The notes below the pieces were generated by a model. It was given only the letters and a program-made list of their open reading frames with translations. It made no database searches and was not told the DNA's origin. Shown one piece after another: positions 22,894 through 34,501 of a stretch of 64,000 nt of DNA (position 1 is its first letter; each line of letters starts with the position of its first letter). Origin of the DNA: Roridomyces roridus (Eukaryota > Basidiomycota > Agaricomycetes > Agaricales > Mycenaceae); NCBI GenBank assembly GCA_029378245.1, contig JARKIF010000035.1, positions 310,001 through 374,000 on the forward strand, given 5' to 3'. A program made the translations under genes and the position numbers.

Positions 22894-24682
22894 GCGCATC
22901 AGCAACTTGACACCTTGGGCTTTTTCTTCTTTTGTGTCTTTTTTGAGCCCAAAAAAGTGTCAAAAGTGGAAAAGAGGAAAAAGTGTCCGGCACTTTTTTA
23001 AGCTAGGTCCCTTTGCTTAAAAAAGTGCTTTTCACCCTCAGAAAAAGCAGCCTGGTCACCCCCAAAAGTGCTTCCAAAAGCTGCCCCGAAACACTCATAA
23101 TCCACACCAATGAGAGTAGAAACATATGTATTGCATTTGGCACTACTGAATGTACAAATCTACTTATACGGACGAGATCATGCACGTACCCTCAGCAACA
23201 ACGCAACAACAACAGCGCGGAGCCCAGGATGAGTCTGTTGGGTCAAAATTAGAATTCGGATTATACGACGGCGCAATGAACACGTACTGAGGTAGTGGCT
23301 GCAGGGTGTCGACAACGGCTGGAGTTCGGGCACAGACCGACAAAGGTGAGACAATTCGGGTCGTAGGTGTGCGTGCGTAAGGACCCGAGTGGATAGGTGA
23401 TACATAGCCTGTCCGGACATTAGGATGAGGATGTCAATAACGGAGGTCGAATGAGGTAGCTCACCGCGTCTTCCATTTCGCGCAGACAGATCTTGGGAGA
23501 GGAGAAAGCCCGGCTGACAGAAGTCAATGACTGCGGATGATGCGGGCGAATGGATGATGACATACACCGAGTTGACAGGACGCAGCCACGGTCCGCGAGG
23601 TCGGTCACCCTACGTGGGGATGGATCATCAGTGGGTGAGAGCTACGGAAGAAGCACGCACCGTTGGCTCAAACTCTACCATCCCGACTTTCAAGTCCAGG
23701 ACCGAGTCGAGTCGGTGCAGCGGATGCAGTCTACAAGGGAATGAGTCAGACTGTGACGGCTCCGACGGCCAGCAGCCAGGTATGCTCACTAGGCAACATT
23801 ATGGGCTAGTGGACCAAGTCTGGAGCAGGAGAAACCAACGAGACGACAGGACAGAGAGTCGGTGAGATGAGGGAAGGGAAGAAGGGGTTGTTGGCGTTTG
23901 TTGTTTTCTGTCCGAATTCAGTCATCAACCAACACCACGTGTTCAGCGGCCGCAAGCGCTGCAACGCCGATCACCGCGTGGCCCGGGCCTCTTTCGACTT
24001 CTCTTCCACACCATCACCATCGCGACCCAACCTCCCCTTCTCCTTCACCGTTGACGACACTCGAGGAATGAGCTGGCGCCGACTCAAAATCCGCCTCGGA
24101 CTGCCTCGGTCACTATCGCCACCCTGCGCCGCCTCGTCCTTCACTGCCTGAAGAGCACAGAACACCGCCAACCCACCGAATGGGCCTCAGCTTCCGTCCG
24201 CGGCAAACTGATGACTGTTTCAAGGTTCAGCGCGGGATTGCTGAAGACGCAAGGGCATTCTGGACTGGGTGAGTGGCTGTTTTACTGACTTTTTGACTCT
24301 GCTCACGCGTCTAGATATCCCCTGTATATCTACTATGTACCGTATCGAGTCCTACAAACCATTCAATCCCCGACTTGTGCCTGTCTCTGAGCTCTGGGAT
24401 ATACTTCTTGATCAGCCTTTCTGTCTTATGCAAGTACCTAGACCCGTGCCCACATATATTCCGGAGTGCATCCCAGGACCTCCTTACACAACTTGAGCTG
24501 TGTCTTTTTTGACCACTTTTTAACCAGAATGACAAAAGCATACTTGAGAAGACTGAAAGGATCAAAAGCTACTGTTGACTCCATAAAAGCCGAACAAAAA
24601 GTGGTGAAAAAAGGAAAAGAGGAAAAAGGGCCAGAAAAGCTCTTGAGCCTCCCGAAAAGAGGGTGTCAAGTTGCTGATGCGC
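22894..24682. mobile_element. TIR element cutting the MSS51-like gene
   Basis: A 1.79 kb element bounded by the inverted repeat GCGCATCAGCAACTTGACAC (22894 rightward; the inverse ends at 24682). Both sub-terminal zones are rich in AAAAAGTG/CACTTTTT and GAAAAGAGGAAAAAG motifs. No clear target-site duplication; flanking GCGTTCG and GGGTTAG match only partly. No transposase domain was seen in the interior. Confidence 0.7.
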
Positions 24683-24989
24683 GGGTTAGAAGAGTCAATG
24701 CAACTCACGTGCAGCACGCCAACTCAGACGCGTCTCGGATGAGTAGTGGAGTGTGGTGGATGGTGAGGGGGGCGCGTGACAGTTGTAGCATATGGCTCCA
24801 ACGTCGGCCAAAGTGGACAATGGACGGGACGCTGGCGAAGAAGGCATTCAAAAATCAAGATGGGAGTCATGGAGAAAGAGAGGACGCTGAGATACATAAG
24901 CAGCGCGTGACCTGTGACGAGACCAGTGATTCTTCGAATGCACCAAGTCTGAGTATTCCGTCTCCTTGGCGCTGGATTGCTCTATGCTT
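24683..24989. other. Short intergenic stretch before the glycosyltransferase
   Basis: No recognisable coding sequence. If the MSS51-like gene was split by simple insertion, its 5' part should be here on the minus strand, but nothing similar is visible. Confidence 0.35.
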
Positions 24990-26779
24990 CTAAAACGCAG
25001 CCAACCTCTTGATCTCCTGCGCCGCCTCCCCCTTTCTAGCCTCCCTCAACGCCTTGGCCATCTTGACTGCATTCGTAGTAATAAATGCCCCCCTCTCCCC
25101 ACGCGTCTTCTCGAACGTCTCTACAAACTCCTTCGTGGCATCCTCTACCGTCCCCGTAATTACTGGCCCGGCACGCAACGACGGCCCAAGCTGCCTACCC
25201 GTCCTCACCTGCAATAGCTCAATCGCCACGGGATTCGGTTCCTGCGACAAGAGTGCAGCGTTCACCGGTTGCTCCGCATTCGTAGGCCACATGATGAGCG
25301 GGATGCCCTGGGAGAGTGATTCGGTCGTCGAGTTGAATCCACCGTGTGTGAGGAACCACCCGATTGCGCCGCTCTGGAGGATTGCGCGCTGTTCGACCCA
25401 AAAGTCACATACGAGACCTCGGCCGCTCGAGTTGACGCGTTCAATGGTTTCTTTGGGGAGGGACGCCAGTTTGCCGCCCAGCGCGAAGATGAAGGGGAAC
25501 GGGTGGGGATGGAGAGGAGGCTGTCTATGAGAGCTGTGATATGCCCTGGAGTAGCGAGCGGGAAGAAGAGTGAACTGCCGGATCGTGAGATGCGTTGAAA
25601 CAATCTGCAGTATTGGAACTCACCCGAAAGAGATGTACAACACAGACTTGGGACCATACTTGCTGACCGCATCGTCGAGGAACGCCTTGACGACGGTGTT
25701 GGTCGGGGACGCAGACGAAGACTCAAAGTCGTCCTTCCAGCACCCATCGTGGGCTTGCATACCCACAGGGAAGAACTCCTGCCCGCGCTCGCGAGATGCT
25801 TGCTTCCAATACGGCACGCCGACGGGCTCGAGGCATGACGCGGTGGGCACGATATACCCGTCCGCAACTTTGGCGAACTTTTGGCATGCACAGAGCAGCA
25901 TGCCGATTCCCTCGGGCGCGCCGGACCCGCAGGCCCAGCGTTCGTAGTCGTACATGTCCGGCGCGCCAGGGAGCTTGACGACCATACCTGTGGTCTCCTC
26001 TCCCCCGTTCCACGCGAGTGAGACCTAGTTGAGATTGAACACCGCTGACCCGAATGGCGAACGAGCTAACGCACCGTCTCCAAGATCTCCTCCTTCGAGC
26101 GTCCCTTCCGGCTTTTCTCGTCCGCAAAGATCTCGTCTACTGTGGCAGCGAAATCGTAATCAGTCAAGTGGCCAGGCATCGACACCAACGCGGTGGAGAA
26201 CCACAAGACCGTCTTGGTGTCCGGACCCAAGATCTCTTTCGTTTGGTCAACGGTGATTCCACCACCGAAGAAATCCATCTGTGATGTGGCGGTCAGAACT
26301 ACGCAAGATGACGAAAAGGACGACACACGTACATGGACGGTGCGCGGTTTCGGCCATCCCTCGCTCCCCTCAGCGAGCTTTTTGATCGTCTCGAACCACC
26401 CTGCAACGGTCTCGCCAAAGACGACTTTGACTTGGTCCGGTGAAAATGGGAGGCTGCCCGCCGTTCGACTTGAATTCGACGAGAAGAATCACAATCACAA
26501 AGACGCACTCTTTATCCCCGAGACCAATGATGCGCAGCCTCGCAGGGTCGTATTCGCACGTACTCAGTTCGCCTTCCATCTGTGCGACTGAGGGCTTTGA
26601 GTCAGATTGTGGACTTGATGCAAGCGTAAGCACGACGTACGGAGGATGTTGTGCTGCACCAGTGTGATCACGAGGTCGGGATCTGCGTTGAGCATCAGCC
26701 GCGCGAGGTGGATGTAGCTGACGGTGTGTCCCCAGGCGGGGACGAGCATCGTCGCGATGTGGTGGCGGGCGGTGGACAT
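24990..26779 (-). CDS. UDP-glycosyltransferase (GT1 family)
   Basis: Transfers sugar from a UDP-sugar to a small acceptor, probably a lipid, phenolic or secondary metabolite. It begins MSTARHHIATMLVPAWGHTV and YIHLARLMLNADP, the N-terminal Rossmann start of fungal UGTs. Exons continue through AQMEGELSTCEYDPARL, SLPFSPDQVKVVFGETVAGW, GILGP-type SMPGHLTDYDF, KLPGAPDMYDYERWACGSG and KSVLYISFG. The donor-binding C-terminal region has CDFWVEQRAILQSGAIGWF, LTHGGFNSTTES and the hallmark MWPTNAEQPVNAALL. It ends EIKRLAAF before TAG. At least five ~40-60 nt introns can be recognised and no stop interrupts the exons. The neighbours are repeats, so no pathway can be inferred. Confidence 0.85.
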
Positions 26780-27735
26780 GGTGGGGGGAAAGAGAAGGGT
26801 GAGACAGGGTGGGCATGGTGGCGGATGAAAACTTAAAAGGCGGCAAATGTCATCTCCATCGATCATGATTGAGATGGCATCCAGATGTGAGCGGTGATCC
26901 TGTCAACCGGCACTGAATTGCGTGTACTCGTCGGGATGCGGCTGAAACTTAGCTATCACCTGCTTCCCGAAGAAAGTCCTGAAGAGTTGGCCGGCGCTCG
27001 CATTAGGGCTGTGCATCGAAGCCCCGATTCTCGTCAGTCGTACCTTTTTGCCTGGGTTCATCGGGCGCGCGCTAGCCTCGAGTTCGGGTTTCAGCAATAA
27101 CATAATCAAACGTACCTTGAGCGCGCTCTGTGCCGGGGGCCGCTTGCGGGGCAGTCCGAGCCTTCCTGACGCGTGTGAGTCCGGTCAGCTGGAATCGGAG
27201 GCCCGCATACATGTAGTATGTCGATTCCAACCAAAACGAACCTGGTTGCAGTGAATTAACCGGGCTGGATTCGAAACAGTCCTCGGGTACAGATGACGTG
27301 GCTACGTACTGCTTACCTGGTCTTCAACCAGGGTGCATTCCAAGTACAAGGCTTCCCTAGTCAGTGTTGACCTCCATAAGTATTTAATGTAATTCCCACC
27401 ACTGGTAAGCTTCTACCTTATGAATTGTCCGAGCAATACCTGACTCATGTCAAAGACAACTCCCAGACCACACGCGTCAATAGTACCTGCTTGGATTCGA
27501 ACCAGTCTAGATGCCAGTACAGTTGAGCTTCGGTGCCGGCAAAAAAAAACTGGCAGCAGTGCACGTACTGCGGAACGGGAAGGGCACGCTCGAGGATGCT
27601 ACTAGCAAAAAGAAGGGCACCGAAGAGTGATTTGCATCAGAGTCGCGAGATGTCAGAACCGTCATGTTCGTGCGACGTACCTGGAAGTCCCCCCAGAATG
27701 GTGGGATATTGGACCAAAGATCTAGTCAATGTCCG
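26780..27735. other. Intergenic region upstream of the glycosyltransferase
   Basis: Contains two GGATTCGAA(A/C)C tRNA T-arm-like fragments (27268 and 27492) without a tRNA body. No gene recognised. Confidence 0.35.
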
Positions 27736-29225
27736 TATGGGCGATATAGCGTGCAAAAAGTTCTTCCGACAACTTTGGGATTTCTCATGTAATTTCACTC
27801 ACAACTTCCATTTTCAAGAATACAACTCGGATTTGCAGGGATACATCTTCAACTTTGGCAGATACAACTTACCCCGCCAACAACCACAACTTGGACTTTT
27901 GGTAATACAACTTCACATGGTTTTTTTGGCAAACCTAGTCAAGGCTCAACTTGACCCACTTGAAACCTTCCAGGACTCCACGGCTCCGCCGGTGGAGGGT
28001 TCGGGAGCGGACCGAGACGACGGTGACACTCCTGGATCAGTATTTGGGGCTGCAGACGAGGCCAGATCAGTGGGGGTTGATGAGCATGGAATCAGAACTC
28101 TTGTAGCTATCATTCCCAGCGGGGAAATCATCGGGGATTTCCCAGTGAATGGGTTTAGATATATGTAGCTCATAGTTGTTCTTTGTCGCGGGCAGTCTCC
28201 AGTTGGTCTCCAGAGTGAATACAATAGTCAACCAGGGCATGGGCTCTGGCAGGGCCTTCGACCTGTTGAAAGTCAATGAACAAATTGATTGATAGTACAC
28301 TGAGAGTACAACGTCTGGGGCTTGAACTTGCAAGCCCCTCGTATATATACTAAATCCTATGCTGCGCCGCAGCCCGGTATCCTATAAATCTCAATATTCC
28401 ATGTCCGTGTCCGTGAATGTCCTTTCCGAGACTCCGTGTATTCTCACCGCTCCCAAATGGCTCCGAGGTATTTCCGAGAGTGACTGAAGTGCCGATTGCC
28501 CTTCCAACACGACCTTGGGTGAAGTTCAAAGGTTTCTTAGCTCTTTCGGTCTTCAATCATTTGTTTAGTGAAATCCCGCGGGTTCATTCCCCTGTCATTG
28601 ATGATCTGAGGCCCACTCAAGCCCTCCCGGGATGACCATTGATGGATATTGCATCACATGCAAATCACATGAGTGGTTGGAATATCGCAATTGGCTAATC
28701 CGGCCCATAGACCAGTGCAAACACTTGAGCTCAATCCATTGGGGCTACACAATCATAGAGGTTGAGATCTTTGGTTTCAACCAAGTCATCAAATATTGAT
28801 GCACATCAGCGCTGAGCCCTGTGTGGACCCAGACACCGAGTCACAAAAGACGCTTAGAAGACACTTAGCTTGGATCGAATACTGGAGTGATTTTTCCAGC
28901 CACGGTCTGGCCACTGGACTGACCTTCCGGCAGAGTCATCGATTCGTGATCAACTGATTCCCATCACTGCATCAATCACTTTCTACTGGCGATCAGCAAG
29001 TGATCAGGATCAGGATGAAAGTGGTGGTTGCCAGAATCAAAAGTTGCAGGGCAACGACTGAAGTTGTAGGCAAAAAGTTGAGGTTGCAAAGTCAAGGAAC
29101 CAAAGTTGTAGTTGTAAAAATGAAGTTGTAGTTGTAAAAACTGAAGTTGTAGTTGTAAAAGCCAAAGTTGGCATTGTATTCGATGCTGAAGTTGCAAAAA
29201 CTTTTTGCACAATATATCTGCCATA
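27736..29225. mobile_element. TATGG element 2, long CAACTT-rich TIRs
   Basis: A 1490 bp element of the family at 20790. It starts TATGGGCGATATAGCGTGCA, ends CCATA, and TGTCCG flanks both ends (27730-27735, 29226-29231). Arms of ~200-230 bp contain repeated CAACTT (left) and its inverse AAGTTG(T/C)AGTTG (right, 29040-29200). The interior has no recognised domain. Left and right arms are clearly diverged from each other, suggesting age. Confidence 0.8.
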
Positions 29226-29788
29226 TGTCCGAATTGGTGTGTATTCATTCACCTTGAGTTCTTGGGAGCAGGAACGTGCAACTACGGAGTCGCCAAGAAC
29301 ATCACGGCACCGATTCAGAGAGAGAGACGAGAGTCTGCGGCACACAAAAAGCCGTAGCCACTAGCAGGGAGGGGGAGTGTACCAGGGACGTCGCAAAGAA
29401 ACAGACCCCAGAGATGGTGGCGGTAGAATCAAGGGGCATTTTCGATCATGATCTCTGCCAACGGAGAGAATGAAAAACTGCGATGCCGTTTCATTCCGGC
29501 GTGTCCAGCGCCAAGTTCCAGCCAGGTACGGTACTTCTTTCAGCGGAAGGCTGAAGCGAATTGTAACCCCAAATTCCAAGTCCAGTTAGCAGGATACTTA
29601 AGCTTCCAGTGTCTATGTATCCGTGGATGCCATGTTCAGCCCCCAACAGAGATGGACAGCATCCCCTCGTCCGACAGACCAGCAGATATAATGGTGAATT
29701 TTCAGTGGAAAAAATTTGAAAGAGAATTAGGTCTTCGATTCAACTTGAAGGCTGGGAGAAAGCTTGTCAAGGTTGTAAAAGAAAAGGA
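29226..29788. other. Intergenic, no gene seen
   Basis: Short frames only, with nothing recognisable; downstream flank of the tRNA gene, which reads toward it. Confidence 0.3.
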
Positions 29789-29888
29789 TGGACAAACTGG
29801 GAATTGAACCCAGCACCTCCCGCAAATTCTTCGTCACGTGACCGCGGCGATGCGAAGCGGGCGCGATAACCAACTACACTATTTGCCC
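29789..29888 (-). tRNA. tRNA-Ala (anticodon CGC) with intron
   Basis: On the minus strand the acceptor GGGCAAA pairs with TTTGTCC, including the G3:U70 wobble pair that identifies alanine tRNAs. The anticodon stem CCCGC/GCGGG encloses TT-CGC-A, interrupted after position 37 by an intron of about 27 nt. The T arm is CTGGGTTCAATTCCCAG. The whole gene is 100 nt and CCA is not encoded, as normal for eukaryotes. Confidence 0.92.
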
Positions 29889-30202
29889 AATAAACCGTGA
29901 AACAGTACCGTCAATATGGCGAGCTACACATCTCTGTTTGCCGCCTCAGAGAAATCATGTTGAAGTGGTTGATGAATTTTGTTTGATTGCTATTCAGGGC
30001 CCCTTCTGCTCAAGTGGATGACGGGTTAAGGAACTTGACCCTGTCTCCTCAGGAGATTTTCCAGTCCTTCCAATCTCCCGAACATCTCTGTCTGCTGCCT
30101 TCAAAATGTTATCCTGATTATGAAACAATAAACTGTAGGTCAAGAGAGAGTTTGGTTCAAACTCTGAAACGTTGAACAGCGTTCACTGACAGGGTTGAAA
30201 TA

Positions 30203-31556
30203 CTACAACTTTGTCCCCACGACCTTCTTCTCCACCACGACCGTGGCCCAATCAATGATGGCATCCACCAACCTCGCCACATCCTTCCTTGTCTTGTTCG
30301 CGTTCAAACAAACCCGAACTCGAGTTTTATCTCTCCGCACCGCGGGGAAGCCAACAGCAGGTGCTCCAATTCCTCACGTCTCCAAGAATGCAGACAGCTC
30401 CTCTGCAAAGGGTGTCAACAGAGGGATAATTGGGGTGGGGAGCGTAGTCCCAGGCAGTTCATCCACGTCCGTCGATACGGGCAAGTGGAAATGCGCCGGA
30501 AGGGTAAGGATGTGGCTAGGTATGTTTGCGAGCTTGATGACCAGCAATTGCATGAGGTGAGTACACAGATCAAGCAAGTGGCTCGCGAGGTGAGTGCCTG
30601 TGCTGCTTTCGAGGATGTCCGATGCACAGTCAACACTGATGATGGCCGTGTGGTTCGGTGCAGTGGTGAAAATGAGAACACGGGCATGGGTGGCCAGATA
30701 TTCGCGAAGGACTGGGGACACAAGTAGGACGGCTGTGAAAGGCTTGAATGGGTTGAAAAGAATATTCAAGGACAAACGAACCACCCGTGGATGTGACAGC
30801 CTTGCCAAATGTATGCAGTCGAGCGAGGCACCGATGCTCCAGCCCATACATGGCCACGATTCCACGCCCTTGAGGACCATAGACTCCTGTTGCGTGAGCT
30901 TCGTCAACGACGAGATGCCCATTCCCTTTGGGCAATTTCTCGTCCAAGAAATCCACCATATGCTTCAACGGAGCTATGGATCCGTCCATGCTGTATATGG
31001 ATTCTACTGCCAGAAACACGCTCGTTGTCCCCGCTGCCACCGTGGAATCACCTTGCACAACAGACACCAACTTTCGCCGAAAATCCACCAAATCATTGTG
31101 GGAGAACGAAACAAGCCTTACGCCCCTACTGGAGCGCATCCCATCCCAAATCGACGCATGGACGTGTTCGTCGTGAATCATGATATCTCCCACAGCCGGG
31201 ACATGCCGAAAAAACGCGACGTTGGCATCATGTCCAGAGCCGACAACAAGAGCATCTGGGGCATTGAAGAATCGTGCTAGGCGATGCTCGAGTTCCGCAA
31301 GTTCTTTGGGATTGACGGCAAGTCGGGAACTCCCCGAACCAAACAGCGCCGGCGCTGTCTGGACGCGGTCCAAGAAAAGGCGTCGGAGCTCAGTGGACTG
31401 AGACAGGGATAGGTAGTCGTTGGTCCGAAAGTCGAGGATCCCGTGCTCCTCCGAGGTGGAGAGCGATGGCGGCGGCATCTGGAGGCCGCCGTGCTTTCTG
31501 TGAGCCTCCATGAGTGACTCGAGTTTATGAGCGAGTGAGGACATGCTGGGAATCAT
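30203..31556 (-). pseudogene. BioF/AONS-like PLP enzyme with in-frame stop
   Basis: Alpha-oxoamine synthase family (8-amino-7-oxononanoate synthase-like), PLP-dependent, condensing an acyl thioester with an amino acid. It shows FRTNDYLSLS, FGSGSSRLAVN, DEHVHASIWDG, VVDEAHATGVYGPQGRG and the PLP-lysine motif TFGKAVTST. A 52 nt intron (GTGGTT to CACAG) restores frame into AVLLVSPVLREYLATHAR and LPTPIIPLL. At 30374-30376 a TGA interrupts a frame that otherwise continues GIGAPAVGFPAVRRDKTRVR to VVGTKL and a natural TAG at 30203. Paralogues usually have Arg here, so CGA to TGA is a likely cause. The truncated product would lack ~57 C-terminal residues. The start is uncertain: ATG at 31556 or 31544; no clean upstream exon was resolved. 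Confidence 0.78.
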
Positions 31557-32360
31557 CCCTGTGTCGGGTACTTTTATACCACTGGACTGTTGGATCCACG
31601 GCTCCAAGGCGAACTCGAGCAATATTCAGATAAGCTTCAGTCTCGGCGATATAACTTGACTCACAAACTTGGACTTCAAAAGTCAAGAAGGGTATGCGAC
31701 CAACGGCTTTGGCTCCCAAAGCAGCTAGGGCTTAGCCATAGCAGACCCGCCGGCTCCTAGCCACCCGGTGATTATGCATTATGCCGCACGTCCTCGCGCA
31801 ACTACGGGAACCTGGGACATTGGCTTGGACAGGCCAGTATATAGTGCTAGTCTCAAGCTACTGTTTGTTGCCTTGCTTAGTGGGAACCGCTGTTTATAGC
31901 GGAGAGCTTACCCCACTCGGCGTCCCGGGGCTTTATTCGTCCAGGTTCGTCCCTGTTCGCTATGATGGCCTGCCAAAAACACCCTAGATGCGAGTGTACG
32001 TATCAGAGCTCCATCCAACGACGGTACCCACGGACTTCCTCGCACCGTTCCTCGATTCGTGAGTTCCTTTCCAAATGAATGTGGATTCGGATGCCAACAG
32101 GGATAATGGGGTCCCGATTCTGAGCGTAATAAAATGCGGGATGAGGTGGACACGGTCGTCACCGGGCTGCCACCGGCGAAAGACAAATATTCAAATGTTT
32201 TCGGACAGCAAGTCTCATTTCGCTGTGCACAAAAATACTCTGAAGCAGTGAGTTGAACAGGAGACGGATTTGGGAACACCTCACGACGATAACGCCACCG
32301 TAGGAGAAAAGGATTGGGATGAAGAAAATGTCATGCTGGATTTCGAGTATACTAAATTGT
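31557..32360. other. Intergenic between two minus-strand genes
   Basis: 3' flank of the pRiA4b/MYND gene and 5' flank of the AONS-like gene. Some frame runs upstream of 31556 and may contain a first exon (GAKAVGRIPFLTFEVQV). No other gene supported. Confidence 0.35.
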
Positions 32361-34249
32361 TCAACCCGAGGTCTTCTTTTTCTTCTCCACAGCACACTCC
32401 CGCTTATGGGTCGACTTCCAATGCGCCTGTGTGACGCACAATAAGCTGCTTCACAAGTTGAAAACACCGAGGGAGCACTCACCTTCTGACACGCCTGCCC
32501 ACAATAGAACCTCTGGCCGCACCCCGAACACGCCTTCAAATCGTTCGGATTTCCACACGCCGCACACGCCGTTGCTCGTCTACTATCCCTCCCATCCTTC
32601 TTCAACTCCTCAAAGAACCCAAACGAGATCTCTTCCCCCTCGGCAAACGTCACCTCCCTGGTCGTCTGCCGTTTACTCGGAAACGTCGGCCCATCATCCA
32701 ACAGCGCCTCCAGCTTCATCGGCATCTTGTACATCTTGGCACCGGGCGAGTACGATAACTTCGTTCCGAGCGCAGTCATCACCGCCCCCGTCGTCTCCGC
32801 CAAGTCAAAGTAATCCGGGTCGAACGAAGGCCGACGATGCCACCCGCGATCGGTATAGTTGGGCATCGAGTTGACGTCGGAGAGTAGTTCGCGGCGTTTG
32901 GAGGCAGGGGTAGTGCGGTCGGCGAGGGTTTCGATGCGCTCGGACCAAGCCTCGTTGCCTTTGCTGTTTTCGGCTGGACAGATGCCGGAGCCGTCGAGAA
33001 TTTGGACGCGGCCGGAGCTCTCGTCGAGGAGGAGAATCTTCTCGACCTGGAGTTTCGTTGTACATGACAGACTCGGTAAAGTAAACGGCAAACACACCTC
33101 GATCTCATGACGGAAGTGGTCTCCGATATCGTACTCGTAGCCAATTGCATCGCCAACTTTGGCCATCATGTGGGCCAGGCAATAGTCGTCTTCCGAGAGA
33201 AAGGCGTAGCCGGACTAAGTAATGTCAGTGAAGCTGACACGAGAGCATGTACAACCATCTCACATTGTCAATGTGCATCATATCAATAGACTTGCTGTTC
33301 TACAAAGAGGTGGGTTTGCTTACGGTCGTGGAACTCGGAGAAGGAGCTACCTTGGGCCCATAAAGCGTGCCGTCGCGGTAATCGGTGAGTATGTGCGCGT
33401 GAAAGTTTCTGACCCTGGAAGGGCTTAACCAAAAATGGAACCTAGAGAAGTTGAGATACGCACCATCCCATGAGCGGCGCCAACACCTTGTCTTGAAACA
33501 CACCCAACGACATCCCACCGCTGACGATGAAGCGCCGCCAAATTCGGTCCTCACCCGTCGAGGTCTTGATGTTCCTGCCATAGGTTTTGGGTGTAAAACC
33601 GGCAGCAGAGGGGCTTGGGGACTCACGGCATGTGAATGCGCAAGACGTAGTCGCGGCGAGTCAAATCGCCCAGATCGACCTCCTTAAGCTCGCGTTTCTA
33701 CGCCCTGATTAGCGTGAACACGGAAGTGAACCGCTTCTGCTCACCCGGCGTGCCATGACGGCGTTAAGAAATTGGTCCTCCGGGCGCAGCAGTTTGGTCG
33801 ATTTGTTCAGTGGAGGGTAGATCATTTGTGTATGCATCTGGATGGCGTCTTTGTCGGTGACCGACTGGGAAATTCGAGGGCGGCGCACCTTCCTCATGAT
33901 GTTATACGGAACATCCTCGAATCCCGCACCTCGTTGACCCGCAGGGACATACTGGATGAATGAATGAACAGCGCGGGGGGCGATTGACTCCGGAAACGTA
34001 CGGGATACAAGCCCCAAGATCGAATTCTCCCGTCCAAGCCAACGTTCTTCGCGTATGTGTCGGGATCTGGACGGTGGCAGGTCAGATGACACGTCGGCCG
34101 GGCAGACAAAGGCAATACGTACGATCGAAGAACACAGCGAGTAGACCAGCTCCATCGTCGCCAGGAGCGAGCTTGACGTATGCGGGAGGTCCCTTTCGCG
34201 TGAAATTGACGCCTTGGATGGCGCGCAGCATGTCGTCCATGTCGGACAT
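32361..34249 (-). CDS. pRiA4b ORF3-like domain + MYND finger protein
   Basis: Begins MSDMDDMLRAIQG and continues YVKLAPGDDGAGLLAVFFD, HPDTYAKNVGLDGRIRSW, GAGFEDVPYNIMRK and NKSTKLLRPEDQFLNAV. The middle matches the plasmid pRiA4b ORF-3-like fold: RRDYVLRIHMP, RIWRRFIVSGGMSLGVFQDK, LAPLMGW, FHAHI, IGYEYDIGDHFRHEIEV, VQILDGSGICPAEN. The C-terminus is a complete MYND finger (CAACG, CSGCG, YCGQACQ, HWKSTHKREC) completed by a final exon ending at 32361. About eight introns of ~50 nt have good splice sites, and frame is kept throughout. This is the best-preserved gene of the inverted duplication; a broken copy lies at 63269. It starts 250 bp from, and diverges from, MYND copy b, so they share an intergenic promoter. 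Function unknown; the MYND finger suggests protein binding. Confidence 0.8.
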
Positions 34250-34501
34250 GGTGGAGGGAAGGAAAGAGGGGTGTAACGCCGTCACGTATCAGTCACACAG
34301 TCGGCAATCATTGATCCGCCGCTCCCACGTGGCTGAATCATCTCCTCCCAGCGACCACCATCTTCACTGCCGTGAATCCGCGAAACCAGACACTCTGACC
34401 TTGACTCTGCGTTCCTCATCTTTGGCTTCAAGTCTCTCTATCTTTCATCCGACTTCTATTTCCCAAGCACTGCAAGCTTCGGTGTCCAATAAGTATTCCA
34501 C

